Shown: one piece after another, positions 17,081-26,193 of the stretch
Numbering within the stretch: position 1 is the stretch's first letter
Layout of the letters: each line of letters begins with the position of its first letter
NCBI GenBank assembly: GCA_022361295.1
Contig: JAKSBD010000702.1
Location: 1 to 37,069, forward strand
DNA length: 37,069 bases
Reading direction: 5' to 3'
From: Bacteroidales bacterium
GTDB lineage: Bacteria; Bacteroidota; Bacteroidia; Bacteroidales; Marinilabiliaceae
Made by a program: the position numbers and the translations under genes
The notes under the pieces: generated by a model
Told to the model about the DNA's origin: nothing
The model's input: the letters and a program-made list of their open reading frames with translations, nothing else
The model's database searches: none

Positions 17081-18973
17081 ATGAAGTGGAATAACTTAAA
17101 TCTTGGAATTAAATTCTTAATTTCTTTCGGTGTCATCATAACGATGCTGCTTTTTTCTGGTTTCTGGGCCATAAAAGGCATTGGTGGAATTGTAACAGAT
17201 GCCGGTGAAGTGATTGACGGTAATAAATTACGAACTAATTTAGAAGGCAAATACGTTGATCACCTCTTATGGGCAAAAGAGTTAAATCGCCTGTTAACCG
17301 ATGAGAATATAACAGAGCTAACGGTTCAAACAGATCATCACAAATGCGCCTTTGGACAATGGTATTATGGTGAAGGACGCAAGAACGCTGAAATACTGGT
17401 ACCAGAATTAAAACCAATCTTTGATCAATTTGAAGAACCACACAAACATTTGCACCAATCGGCCATTAAGCTCGATGGTGTTTTTGAGCAAATGGACTGG
17501 CGTTTAACCGTACTACTAAAACAGGCCGAGTTAGATCACATCAACTGGATGAATAATGTAAAAGATGCCATATTCATTCAAAAAGCCAATCGCATTAACG
17601 TAACTAAAGACCCAACACGCTGTAATTTTGGCAAATGGTTAAATTCTGAGGATTTAAAAGCTCTTAAAGAACAGCATCCCGAAGTAGAAGCTATTTTAAA
17701 GGATATTTCAGAAAAACACGATAAGCTGCATACATCCGTCTACAACGCAGAATCACACCTTCAACAGGGCAATTATACAAAAGCTGAACAGTATTTCAAT
17801 TCAACTATCACTGCCAATACTCAGGCCGTATTAAAAGAACTCGGAGAGTTTGGACAATGGACTCAGGCCAACCTGGATGGTATGACAAAGGCAAATAGCA
17901 TTTATCAAACAGAAACCATGAAGCATCTAACCACCATGGGGTATTTGTTTGATCAAACCATTGAAAAATCAAAGGAACACATATTAACAGATCAGGCCAT
18001 GCTTGAAAAAGCAAGCTCTACACGTACAGGAGTTGTTTGGTTTATTGTTGCTGCTGTGATAATTTCAGCAGTTCTGGCCTATCTAATAACGCTTAACTTA
18101 CTTTCACCTATCAAAAAGTCAGTTGTATTCGCCGACGAAATGGCAAAAGGTAACCTGACAGCCAGGCTGGATGTAGATCATAATGATGAAATTGGCAAAC
18201 TGGCGCAAGCATTAAGTAATATGGCTGCACAATTGCAGGGGATTGTCTCAAATATCAAAACTGGATCAGATAACCTCTCTGTTGCAAGCAACCAAATGAC
18301 ATCAGGAGCCCAGCAAATTTCAAACGGTGTTAATGAACAAGCTGCGTCAGCTGAAGAGATTTCATCATCGATGGAAGAGATGACTGCCAACATACAACAG
18401 ACATCAACCAATGCGCATAAAGCTTTTAAGATAACAGATCAAACCAGTCAATCCATTGAAAGCATTGCTGCAGCATCAGAGAAAAACGTTGAATCATCAC
18501 AAAACATCAATGATAAAATAAAAGTAATTGTTGAAATTGCAGAACAGACTAATATCCTGGCACTGAATGCAGCTGTTGAAGCAGCCAGGGCAGGCGAACA
18601 AGGAAGAGGCTTCACTGTGGTGGCTGCTGAAGTCAGAAAACTGGCGGAACGAAGTAAATCTGCAGCACATGAGATTGTTGAACTGGCAAAGAATGGAACG
18701 ATGGTATCTGAAAACTCCAACAATCTGTTAAAAGCAGTTATACCTGACATTAAAAATGCCTCGCAACTGGTACAGGAAATTACAAGTGCCAGCTCTGAAC
18801 AGGAACAAGGCGTTAACCAGGTTAACTCATCCATTCAACAGTTTAGCATGGTCACACAACAAAATGCAACCTCTGCTGAAGAGATGGCCAGCAGTTCTGA
18901 AGAACTTTCAAATCAGGCTAACGAACTGGATAATATGATTCAGTTTTTTAAAATCGAATCTTCTGATAAATAA
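17081..18973 (+). CDS. Methyl-accepting chemotaxis protein with two extracytoplasmic CZB zinc-binding motif sets (copy 1)
   Basis: The 630-residue receptor has one N-terminal helix (about 11-33), a long sensory region, a second helix (about 316-340), a HAMP domain (about 341-393) and a signalling domain whose hairpin tip is at about 485-511 ([20 protein letters not shown]). The sensory part contains two CZB-type zinc motifs: His61, Cys89 (HKCAFGQW), His121 and His125; then His153, Cys181 (TRCNFGKW), His213 and His217. CZB domains are normally cytoplasmic and bind zinc, or sense hypochlorous acid through the zinc-bound Cys. Here topology places them outside the inner membrane. There is no C-terminal tether peptide for methylation enzymes. 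A close paralogue follows 342 nt downstream. No CheA or CheW gene is in the window. Confidence 0.93.
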   Translation: MKWNNLNLGIKFLISFGVIITMLLFSGFWAIKGIGGIVTDAGEVIDGNKLRTNLEGKYVDHLLWAKELNRLLTDENITELTVQTDHHKCAFGQWYYGEGRKNAEILVPELKPIFDQFEEPHKHLHQSAIKLDGVFEQMDWRLTVLLKQAELDHINWMNNVKDAIFIQKANRINVTKDPTRCNFGKWLNSEDLKALKEQHPEVEAILKDISEKHDKLHTSVYNAESHLQQGNYTKAEQYFNSTITANTQAVLKELGEFGQWTQANLDGMTKANSIYQTETMKHLTTMGYLFDQTIEKSKEHILTDQAMLEKASSTRTGVVWFIVAAVIISAVLAYLITLNLLSPIKKSVVFADEMAKGNLTARLDVDHNDEIGKLAQALSNMAAQLQGIVSNIKTGSDNLSVASNQMTSGAQQISNGVNEQAASAEEISSSMEEMTANIQQTSTNAHKAFKITDQTSQSIESIAAASEKNVESSQNINDKIKVIVEIAEQTNILALNAAVEAARAGEQGRGFTVVAAEVRKLAERSKSAAHEIVELAKNGTMVSENSNNLLKAVIPDIKNASQLVQEITSASSEQEQGVNQVNSSIQQFSMVTQQNATSAEEMASSSEELSNQANELDNMIQFFKIESSDK

Positions 18974-19315
18974 ACCGAATATAACATAAAGGAATAACAC
19001 AAAGAGAAGGACTTACCTTCTCTTTGTGTGTATTAGTCACTTATTGTCTGAATGACATAAAAACGAATTTGCTCTAAAGCAATCGGCAGGCCAATAATAT
19101 CATCGGCAATTAGCTATATGCCCTTTAGTGCTCATGCAAAATTACAGCTCATTTTAAGCTCTCTACCAGTAAAATAAGCTCATTTTATTTAAGAAACACG
19201 TCGTAATATTGAGTAAAAACTTTCCTTAATCAAATAATAGTGGAAGTTGAAGAATAATTTCCGTATAATTGATTCGGGAATGTGAGAGTCAGGAAATAAT
19301 CCAAAATCTGAATGT
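18974..19315. other. 342-nt gap between the two chemoreceptor genes
   Basis: After the hairpin, the gap contains two direct copies of AGCTCATTTTA (19146-19156 and 19177-19187, 31 bp apart, about three helical turns). The second lies within the inverted repeat TAAAAT-N6-ATTTTA. This could be an operator for the second receptor gene, but the first receptor's upstream region has no copy. I saw no good promoter match and no other gene. Confidence 0.35.
18997..19029 (+). terminator. Strong hairpin after the first chemoreceptor gene
   Basis: A perfect 14-bp stem ACACAAAGAGAAGG with its complement and a 5-nt ACTTA loop starts 23 nt after the stop. The following T run is poor, so termination may be partial. 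Confidence 0.6.
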
Positions 19316-21328
19316 ATGAAATGGAATGATTTAAGACTCAGCAGTAAGTTTTTAAGTGCTTTTGGAATTATTATCCTTTTATTGTTAGTAAGTGGCTTAT
19401 GGGCCATATTTGGCATCAACGGAATAGTAGGTGATGCAACTGAAGCCATAGACGGTAACAAGCTTCGCTCCGATCTGGAGACCAAATATGTGGATCATTT
19501 AATTTGGGCCAAAGAGGTAAACCGCTTATTGACCGATGAGAATGTTACTGAATTAACTGTTCAAACCGATCCACATCAATGTGCCTTTGGGAAATGGTAC
19601 TATGGTGAAGGCAAACAGGAAGCTCTTGCTTTGGCGCCTGAACTGGAGCCTATTTTAAAAGAATTTGAGGAACCACACAAACACCTTCATGAATCAGCAG
19701 TTAAGTTATCTGATGCCTTTAAGCAGATGGACTGGCATGTCTCACTACAACTTAAACAAGCAGAGCTCGATCATATTTTATGGATGGGAAAAGTAAAAGA
19801 CGCCATATTCATCAATAATTCAAAGTATATCAATGTTACTAAAGACCCTGCTCAGTGTAACTTTGGCAAATGGTTAAGTTCCGAAAGCCTGGTAAAACTG
19901 GTTAAGCAACACCCTGAAGTGCAAAAGTATCTTGATCGGATTATAGAGAAGCATGATAAACTGCATACAAGTGTTTATAGAGCTGAAGCTTTACAGAGAA
20001 ATGGGGATAATGCAGCGGCACGCAGGTATTTTAATTCAACCATTAAAAAGAATACCGAAGATGTGCTGGACGAATTAAGCGAACTGGGCACCTGGAGTAC
20101 AGAAAACCTGAAAGGTATGGATAAGGCCAATTCCATTTACCAAACAGAAACCATGGCCCACCTTGAAACAATGGGTAAATTGTTTGACAAAACCATAGAA
20201 GCATCAAAAAAACACATTCTGACAGATGATGTAATGCTGGGTAAGGCTAAAAACACACAGTATATAGTTCTTATTTTTATTATTGCTTCGGTGCTAGTTG
20301 CAGGAGCTCTCGCCTATTTTATTACCGGAAATCTGGTTAATCCAATAAAGAAATCACTGGCGTTTGCCAACAAAGTAGCTGAAGGTGATTTAACTGTTAA
20401 TGTTAAAATTGAGCAAAAAGATGAAATTGGTCAGCTTGCCAATGCTTTGACGAATATGGTTTCGCAACTACAGGGCATTGTAACCAACATTAAAACCGGC
20501 TCGGACAATCTGGCGGTTGCAAGCCAGCAGCTAACAGGTGGAGCACAACAAATTTCGAGTGGGGTAAGCGAACAGGCTGCATCGGCAGAGGAGATTTCAT
20601 CTTCGATGGAAGAAATGACTGCCAATATCCAACAGAATGCCTTAAATGCTAAAGAAGCCTTAAAAATATCAAGTGAAGCTTCCAATTCTATTACTGATGT
20701 TGCCAGTGCCTCGGAGCAAAATGTGGAATCCTCATCCAATATTAACGCTAAAATTAAAACAATCGTTGAGATCGCTCAACAGACCAACATTCTGGCATTG
20801 AATGCTGCTGTTGAAGCAGCCAGAGCAGGCGAAAGCGGCAAAGGCTTTACGGTTGTTGCAACAGAAATTCGCAAGCTGGCCGAGAGAAGTAAGAATGCGG
20901 CTAATGACATTGTTGAACTGGCAGATAAGGGTGCCAGGGTATCGGAGAATTCACATGAACTACTAAAAAGAATTATACCTGGTATTAACAACACGTCAAT
21001 GCTTGTTCAGGAGATTGCTTCGGCCAGTATTGAGCAGGAACAGGGCGTTAATCAGGTCAACTCAGCCATTCAACAGTTCAGTATGGTTACGCAGCAAAAT
21101 GCAACCTCAGCTGAGGAAATGGCCAGCAGTTCTGAAGAACTATCCGGACAGGCAAGCGAATTGGATACAATGATCAAATTCTTTAAAGTGGATGCAGCAG
21201 TTGAAAAACGTCAAATCATAAAAGAAGCGCCAACTAAGGAAATGCCAACATCGGGTAGCAACGGTAACAAAGACACTATTATTGACTTAAATGAAATAAT
21301 TGAAGAAGACGAATATGTCAGCATGTAA
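19316..21328 (+). CDS. Methyl-accepting chemotaxis protein with two extracytoplasmic CZB zinc-binding motif sets (copy 2)
   Basis: This 670-residue receptor is a paralogue of the preceding one along its whole length, with the same start (MKW), membrane helices, HAMP and signalling tip ([12 protein letters not shown]). The two CZB motif sets are conserved: His60, Cys88 (HQCAFGKW), His120, His124, and His152, Cys180 (AQCNFGKW), His212, His216. It differs by a C-terminal tail of about 40 residues rich in Lys, Gly/Asn and acidic residues ([14 protein letters not shown]), absent from copy 1. The tail is not an NWETF-type tether. The pair probably arose by tandem duplication followed by divergence of the linker between the second CZB set and the second membrane helix. 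A terminator follows directly. Confidence 0.93.
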   Translation: MKWNDLRLSSKFLSAFGIIILLLLVSGLWAIFGINGIVGDATEAIDGNKLRSDLETKYVDHLIWAKEVNRLLTDENVTELTVQTDPHQCAFGKWYYGEGKQEALALAPELEPILKEFEEPHKHLHESAVKLSDAFKQMDWHVSLQLKQAELDHILWMGKVKDAIFINNSKYINVTKDPAQCNFGKWLSSESLVKLVKQHPEVQKYLDRIIEKHDKLHTSVYRAEALQRNGDNAAARRYFNSTIKKNTEDVLDELSELGTWSTENLKGMDKANSIYQTETMAHLETMGKLFDKTIEASKKHILTDDVMLGKAKNTQYIVLIFIIASVLVAGALAYFITGNLVNPIKKSLAFANKVAEGDLTVNVKIEQKDEIGQLANALTNMVSQLQGIVTNIKTGSDNLAVASQQLTGGAQQISSGVSEQAASAEEISSSMEEMTANIQQNALNAKEALKISSEASNSITDVASASEQNVESSSNINAKIKTIVEIAQQTNILALNAAVEAARAGESGKGFTVVATEIRKLAERSKNAANDIVELADKGARVSENSHELLKRIIPGINNTSMLVQEIASASIEQEQGVNQVNSAIQQFSMVTQQNATSAEEMASSSEELSGQASELDTMIKFFKVDAAVEKRQIIKEAPTKEMPTSGSNGNKDTIIDLNEIIEEDEYVSM

Positions 21329-21356
21329 ACCAGTTCAGGATAACGTAAAGGAATTG

Positions 21357-21387
21357 AAAAGGGAGGCTGGCTGGCTTCCCTTTTTTT
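21357..21387 (+). terminator. Intrinsic terminator after the second chemoreceptor gene
   Basis: An 11-bp stem (AAAAGGGAGGC / GCTTCCCTTTT, with one G-U pair) and a 6-nt loop are followed by further T residues. It separates the receptors from murB. Confidence 0.85.
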
Positions 21388-21427
21388 ATAATAGAAGAAT
21401 TTTAATACGGCTCAAGACTTATTCTTA

Positions 21428-21435
21428 TATCTTTG
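21428..21435 (+). promoter_or_regulatory. Candidate -7 box for murB
   Basis: TATCTTTG is a full TAnnTTTG match 19 nt before the ATG at 21455. The -33 element is not convincing. It lies directly after the upstream terminator, where a promoter is expected. Confidence 0.45.
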
Positions 21436-21454
21436 TGAGTTCAAGAATTTAGAC

Positions 21455-22468
21455 ATGATAAACACCACAAATAAGGTAAGCCTGAGCCAATACAATACAT
21501 TTGGTATTAAGGCAACTGCTAAGGAATTAATCATTTGCAATACTATAGAATCCATACAGGAAGCAATTTCTTACCTGAATAATCATCCTCAACCATATTT
21601 AGTACTTGGCGGGGGTAGCAATATATTATTTCGTAATGACTTTGATGGACTAATTATTCATCCGAAACTCACCAATATTGAGGTGCTAAAAGAAGATGAA
21701 AAGAACATATGGATTGAAGCTGGCGCCGGCGTAGAATGGGATGACCTGGTTGATTATTGTGTGAACCGGGGTTGGTATGGACTTGAAAACTTATCCTATA
21801 TACCAGGCAATGTGGGAGCATCACCTGTGCAAAACATCGGAGCTTATGGTGTGGAGGCCAAGGATACCATCGAAACGGTTAAAGGCTATTATATTAGTAA
21901 TGGTAATTCGTTTAAATTAAGCAATGATGAATGCCATTTCGCATACAGACAAAGCATTTTTAAGTCAAACCTCAGAAATAAAACCATAATTAGCTCTGTC
22001 GTTTTCAGACTCAACAAAACAGAAAGCTACACCCTAAACTACGGCCCGGTTAAAGAAGAAGTTGAAAAGAAGGGTAAAGTGAGCTTAACAAATGTTCGCC
22101 AAACCATTATTGATATTCGGAAAAGTAAATTGCCTGAACCGGATGAACTGGGAAATGCAGGATCGTTTTTTAAAAACCCTGTCATTGATATTGAGCAGTT
22201 TAAACAGCTGCAAAGTCAACATGAATCAATACCTAATTATCCAATAGACAACATTCAAGTGAAAGTTCCCGCAGGTTGGTTAATCGAACAAGCGGGTTGG
22301 AAAGGAAAGGCTATTGGAGATGCAGCAGTTCATAATAAACAGGCTTTGGTTCTCGTTAATAAAGGTAATGCTAGTGGAAAAGACATTTTAGATCTGGCGC
22401 ATAAAATCATTGACGATGTCAATAAGAAATTTGGCATTACCATTGAACCGGAAGTGAACATTATTTAA
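21455..22468 (+). CDS. murB: UDP-N-acetylenolpyruvoylglucosamine reductase MurB
   Basis: The 337-residue protein is a type I (E. coli-like) MurB. It starts with the NTFGI-type segment (SQYNTFGIKATA), has the FAD-binding VLGGGSNILF and ENLSYIPGNVGASPVQNIGAYG blocks, and retains the catalytic set: Arg in FAYRQSIFK, Ser in GNAGSFFKNP and Glu in the terminal EPEVNII. It reduces enolpyruvyl-UDP-GlcNAc to UDP-MurNAc with NADPH in the cytoplasm, a committed step of peptidoglycan synthesis. It leads a same-strand group with mltG 37 nt downstream. Length matches the family. Confidence 0.96.
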   Translation: MINTTNKVSLSQYNTFGIKATAKELIICNTIESIQEAISYLNNHPQPYLVLGGGSNILFRNDFDGLIIHPKLTNIEVLKEDEKNIWIEAGAGVEWDDLVDYCVNRGWYGLENLSYIPGNVGASPVQNIGAYGVEAKDTIETVKGYYISNGNSFKLSNDECHFAYRQSIFKSNLRNKTIISSVVFRLNKTESYTLNYGPVKEEVEKKGKVSLTNVRQTIIDIRKSKLPEPDELGNAGSFFKNPVIDIEQFKQLQSQHESIPNYPIDNIQVKVPAGWLIEQAGWKGKAIGDAAVHNKQALVLVNKGNASGKDILDLAHKIIDDVNKKFGITIEPEVNII

Positions 22469-22505
22469 TTTCAGCTTGTAATAAGTAAAACCTTAATCGA
22501 AAGAT

Positions 22506-23573
22506 ATGTCTATAAAACAACGAAGTAAAACCACTAAACCAAACAGACTGCTGATGCGCATGATATATATAGCGCTATTGCTGGTTTTAGTTGCTGTATT
22601 TGTCGGAAAATCGTTTTACAACAAAATATATGCACCAAACATTACGGTGAACGCAGGTTCGGAGTATTTCTACATTCCGACCGGCTCCGATTTTGAAGAT
22701 GTATACATAGCGCTTGACGAAGGCGGCTACCTGAATGATGCGAATGGCTTCAAGTGGGTGGCAGAGAAAAAGAACTATACCAACATTAAACCAGGTCGTT
22801 ATCGCATAAAAAACAACTGGACCAATAATGAGCTGGTTAACACACTTCGCTCCGGTAATCAAACGCCTGTTAAAGTAACTTTTAACAACATCAGGACCAT
22901 GGCAGAGTTAGCAGGCGAAGTAAGTGATTACCTTGAGTGTGACAGCGTTGAGCTTTTAAATACACTAAACAAGGAATCCTTATTTGAAGAGTTTGGATTT
23001 AATAAAGCAACGGCTCCTGCCCTGTTTATTCCTAACACTTATGAATTCTGGTGGAACACCTCCCCTGAAGCTTTTATTACGCGTATGCACAAAGAATATA
23101 AAAAGTTTTGGACATCAGATCGATTGAATAAAGCCGAAAAAGCAGGCCTGACACCAGTTGAAGTCAGCACACTGGCTGCTATTGTTGATGAAGAAACCAT
23201 CAAACAAGATGAAAAACCAAAGGTGGCCGGATTATATATTAACCGTTTGAATAAAAACATTCGCCTTCAGGCTGATCCAACTGTTAAATATGCCATTGGC
23301 GACTTTTCTATTCAGCGGGTTCTTACCAAAGACTTGAAAACAGATTCGCCCTACAACACATATATGCATGCAGGTTTGCCTCCCGGACCAATCCGTATTC
23401 CATCTGTATCGGGCATAGACGCGGTATTAAACTATTCTAAGCACAAATATCTGTATATGTGTGCCAAGGAAGATTTTTCGGGCTATCATAACTTTGCTAA
23501 AACACTAAAACAACACAATATTAACGCGGCTAAATTTCAGCGTGCACTTAATTCAAACCGAATATACAGGTAA
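22506..23573 (+). CDS. mltG: Endolytic murein transglycosylase MltG
   Basis: The 355-residue protein has a short cytoplasmic N-terminus and one membrane helix (about residues 16-36). A LysM-like region (about 45-115) follows, then the YceG/MltG catalytic domain. Key elements are FIPNTYEFWWNTSPE (about 174-188), AAIVDEETIKQDEK with Glu230 as the likely catalytic residue by alignment with the E. coli ExET motif, RLQADPTVKYA and the NTYMHAGLPPGPI block. MltG cleaves nascent glycan strands at the inner membrane and sets strand length. It follows murB by 37 nt, so both may share a transcript. Confidence 0.95.
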   Translation: MSIKQRSKTTKPNRLLMRMIYIALLLVLVAVFVGKSFYNKIYAPNITVNAGSEYFYIPTGSDFEDVYIALDEGGYLNDANGFKWVAEKKNYTNIKPGRYRIKNNWTNNELVNTLRSGNQTPVKVTFNNIRTMAELAGEVSDYLECDSVELLNTLNKESLFEEFGFNKATAPALFIPNTYEFWWNTSPEAFITRMHKEYKKFWTSDRLNKAEKAGLTPVEVSTLAAIVDEETIKQDEKPKVAGLYINRLNKNIRLQADPTVKYAIGDFSIQRVLTKDLKTDSPYNTYMHAGLPPGPIRIPSVSGIDAVLNYSKHKYLYMCAKEDFSGYHNFAKTLKQHNINAAKFQRALNSNRIYR

Positions 23574-23660
23574 TTGATTCAACCAGAGATTCGCTCTTTT
23601 GTTTCAAAATGACTATTTTAAGCTCATGTAGTTGCTTCATCTTAATATAAACATCACACC

Positions 23661-24293
23661 ATGAATAAAGATAAGCGAGAGTTACTCATTAAAATCCGCA
23701 ATTACCTGCACAAAACACAGGCAAAGAAAATCAACATGCTTGAAATTTGCAGGCACATTAATTGCCAGCTAAATGAAGTAAGTAAATGGGCACCAACACC
23801 TGAATCTTTAATTGAGCAAATACTTGATTTAAAAAGACAGGAACTGACTGATGTACTTAACTTTGAGAAATACAAGACTGAAAATGCTATTGACAGCATG
23901 GTTATCAGCGGTCAGGAAATATACGAACGCTTTGAACAGCTTTCTCCTGCCAACTATGTTTTTATTTCAGACATCAATCCTGAGTTGTATCATAAATGTC
24001 AGGCAAAGAAATTTGAGCTAATCAGAAACCACCTGAGTAATAACCTGGATAAAGGTCTCGAAACAGGTGAATACAAGCAGAGCCTTGATAACGAAGCTAT
24101 TCTTAACAAATACATTAATCGGATAAAAGACCTGCATACACCAGAATTCCTCAAATCAGAGCACTTTACTTTCTCTAATGTTTTCAGTAATATTTTTGAA
24201 GATTACCTGAAAGAAGTAGCAACAGAAGAAAATTGGAATTATTTTCGCAAACGTAAACAGTTTTATGAAGCCATTAGCTTTATTAATCGATAA
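23661..24293 (+). CDS. TetR-like transcriptional regulator with divergent DNA-binding domain
   Basis: The 210-residue helical protein aligns in outline with Bacteroidota TetR-family proteins. Residues 5-55 occupy the place of the helix-turn-helix domain (INMLEICRHINC, then KWAPTPESLIEQILDLKRQ). The ligand-domain pattern follows, with FISDINPELYHKCQAKKFELI (about 98-118) and NNLDKGLETGEYKQSLDNE (about 125-145), close to the common NLxRGIEEGLYR element. The HTH is degenerate: the usual glycine turn and the LYxYF recognition segment are missing. DNA binding is therefore uncertain. It lies 87 nt after mltG and 17 nt before the SPOR lipoprotein gene, with which it is probably co-transcribed. Confidence 0.7.
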   Translation: MNKDKRELLIKIRNYLHKTQAKKINMLEICRHINCQLNEVSKWAPTPESLIEQILDLKRQELTDVLNFEKYKTENAIDSMVISGQEIYERFEQLSPANYVFISDINPELYHKCQAKKFELIRNHLSNNLDKGLETGEYKQSLDNEAILNKYINRIKDLHTPEFLKSEHFTFSNVFSNIFEDYLKEVATEENWNYFRKRKQFYEAISFINR

Positions 24294-24310
24294 TATTTAA
24301 ATACGATCAA

Positions 24311-24763
24311 ATGCAAATAGTTAAAATCTTACCATTAGCCGTAATCTCAATATTTATAGTTTCTTGTGCATCATTAAACGGAGGGTCATCAAGTTTTGAT
24401 GACAGTGACAGCCCTTATGTCAAAGAAGAAACAACTCCTGTTGTAAAGGAACAACCAAAGCCTAAAACGGAAAAAATTGTAGTGAAAGAAGAAAAGGTAA
24501 CTGTTGTTGATGACAAAAGTGCTGAGACCTTTAAATATTATGTTATAATCGGTTCTTTCCGCGTATTGGAAAATGCTCAGAACTATAAGAAACAATTAAT
24601 TGAAGAAGGTTTTTTGCCAGTATTACTTGAAAATGAAAATGGTTTATACCGCGTATCGGTATCGGCCTATAACGAAGAGGATGCAGCACGATATAAAATT
24701 GGCTCCATCAGGAATAAATATGAAAAATACAACGATGTTTGGTTACTGATTCGCAAAGTATAA
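24311..24763 (+). CDS. SPOR-domain lipoprotein
   Basis: The 150-residue protein has a lipoprotein signal peptide (hydrophobic 4-18, lipobox IVSC with Cys19) and a Pro/Lys/Glu/Val-rich spacer (about 30-72). The C-terminal SPOR domain (about 76-150) begins KYYVIIGSFRVLENAQNYKKQL and ends DVWLLIRKV. SPOR domains bind peptidoglycan strands stripped of stem peptides, often at division sites. The low-complexity linker would let the domain reach the cell wall from a membrane anchor. It follows the TetR-like gene by 17 nt and is followed by a clean terminator, so it ends the murB-mltG group. Confidence 0.9.
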   Translation: MQIVKILPLAVISIFIVSCASLNGGSSSFDDSDSPYVKEETTPVVKEQPKPKTEKIVVKEEKVTVVDDKSAETFKYYVIIGSFRVLENAQNYKKQLIEEGFLPVLLENENGLYRVSVSAYNEEDAARYKIGSIRNKYEKYNDVWLLIRKV

Positions 24764-24782
24764 GGATCAAATTAATACTTTC

Positions 24783-24812
24783 AAGCCGGTTCAGATAGTT
24801 CCGGCTTTTTTT
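24783..24812 (+). terminator. Intrinsic terminator after the SPOR lipoprotein gene
   Basis: The stem AAGCCGG / CCGGCTT with an 11-nt loop is followed by a seven-base T run that begins within the stem, 19 nt after the stop. Confidence 0.85.
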
Positions 24813-24857
24813 GTTGCTTTTTAGATACACAAACAACACATATCATGATAATTATTC

Positions 24858-24887
24858 TTTCTACTCGTTAACTTTTTCCTATTTTTG
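24858..24887 (+). promoter_or_regulatory. Candidate promoter of the flavodiiron protein gene
   Basis: TATTTTTG (24880-24887) is a full TAnnTTTG match. TTTC at 24858-24861 is a near match to the -33 element at 18 nt spacing. Transcription would start near 24894, about 40 nt before the ATG. Confidence 0.45.
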
Positions 24888-24935
24888 CGCATTCAAATAC
24901 CGAAATAAATTAGATAAAATATAATCCAGACAAAT

Positions 24936-26132
24936 ATGTACAGACCGGTAAATCTTTCTGAAGATATTTTTTACGTTGGTGTAAATGATCGTCGCACAAA
25001 CTTATTTGAAAACATGTGGCCGCTTGATCGCGGTGTTTCATACAACTCATATGTTATTGCCGACGAAAAAGTAGCCATTATTGATACTGTTGAAGCAGGT
25101 CATTTCGAAAAATGGATTGCTAAGGTAAGAGCCATTTTAAATGGTCGCCCGGTTGACTATCTTGTAGTTAACCACATGGAGCCTGATCATTCAGGCGCCA
25201 TCCGCATTTTAACTGAGTTATATCCTGAAATGAAAATTGTTGGTAACAAAAAGACGATTCCAATGATTGAAGGGTATTATGGTATTAACAGCAACTTCGA
25301 AATTGTAAAAGAAGGCGACTCGATTGATCTTGGCAAGCATAAATTGACTTTTTACACTGTGCCAATGGTACACTGGCCTGAGTCAATGGTTTGCTTCGAA
25401 GAAACAAATCAAATCCTTTTCTCATCTGATGCTTTTGGTAGCTTTGGTACACTTGATGGTGGTATTTTTGACGATGAGTTGGATTTTGAATACTACATTG
25501 ACGAAATGCGTCGTTACTACTCTAACATTGTTGGTAAGTACGGCAACCCTGTACAAAAAGCTCTTCAGAAACTTGGAGGTCTGGATCTTAAAATGGTGGC
25601 ACCTTCTCATGGACCGGTTTACCGGGAAAACATTGCACGCATGATTGAAATGTATGATCAATGGAGTAAATACGAAGGTGAAGAAGGTGTGATTGTAGCT
25701 TATGCTTCAATGTATGGTAACACTGAGGAAATGGCTGAAGTAACAGCACGTGCCATTACCGAAAGTGGTATTAAAAATGTTCGCGTTTACGACGTAAGCA
25801 AAACTCACCCATCATTCATTATTTCTGATATTTTCAAATTCAAAGGTATCATCCTTGGAAGTCCAACTTATAGCAATGAGCTACACCCTAATATGGAAGC
25901 TTTGACAAACAAGCTACAGCATATGGGCGTTACTAACCATTATTTCGGAGTATTAGGTTCATTCACATGGGCAGGTGCTTCAGTTAAAAAACTGCGTGAG
26001 GTTGGTGAAAACCTAAAATGGGAAGAGGTAGCCGATGCTGTAGAAGAAAAACATGCATTGAAAGAAGATAAGTACGAAGCTTGCTGGCAGCTAGGTGTTG
26101 CCATGGCCGAAAAGCTAAAAGCAAACAGATAA
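24936..26132 (+). CDS. Flavodiiron protein (oxygen and/or nitric oxide reductase)
   Basis: The 398-residue protein has an N-terminal metallo-beta-lactamase-like domain with the diiron ligands His80, Glu82, Asp84 and His85 (NHMEPDHSGA). Further ligands are His146 (PMVHWPESM), Asp165 (SSDAFGSFG) and the His of APSHGPVYR. A C-terminal flavodoxin domain (about 253-395) follows, with the FMN loop YASMYGNTEEMA. This is the two-domain FprA/class A type, without a fused rubredoxin. Such enzymes reduce O2 to water or NO to N2O in the cytoplasm of anaerobes and facultative anaerobes, with electrons from rubredoxin or a flavoprotein. It forms a single-gene unit between two terminators. O2 versus NO preference cannot be read from sequence. 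Confidence 0.94.
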   Translation: MYRPVNLSEDIFYVGVNDRRTNLFENMWPLDRGVSYNSYVIADEKVAIIDTVEAGHFEKWIAKVRAILNGRPVDYLVVNHMEPDHSGAIRILTELYPEMKIVGNKKTIPMIEGYYGINSNFEIVKEGDSIDLGKHKLTFYTVPMVHWPESMVCFEETNQILFSSDAFGSFGTLDGGIFDDELDFEYYIDEMRRYYSNIVGKYGNPVQKALQKLGGLDLKMVAPSHGPVYRENIARMIEMYDQWSKYEGEEGVIVAYASMYGNTEEMAEVTARAITESGIKNVRVYDVSKTHPSFIISDIFKFKGIILGSPTYSNELHPNMEALTNKLQHMGVTNHYFGVLGSFTWAGASVKKLREVGENLKWEEVADAVEEKHALKEDKYEACWQLGVAMAEKLKANR

Positions 26133-26154
26133 TAAGAATAAGAAGTAAATATAG

Positions 26155-26185
26155 AAGAGCAATCAGTAATGGTTGCTCTTTTTTT
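26155..26185 (+). terminator. Intrinsic terminator after the flavodiiron protein gene
   Basis: The stem AAGAGCAATC / GGTTGCTCTT (10 bp with one G-U pair, 6-nt loop) runs into a T tract ending at 26185, 22 nt after the stop. Confidence 0.87.
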
Positions 26186-26193
26186 ATGACTTC

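Noticed and set aside
18448-18834. Minus-strand 128-codon Ser/Ala/Thr-rich frame inside the first chemoreceptor
   Set aside because: Its composition mirrors the Ala/Glu/Gln-rich signalling domain on the coding strand; there is no independent support.
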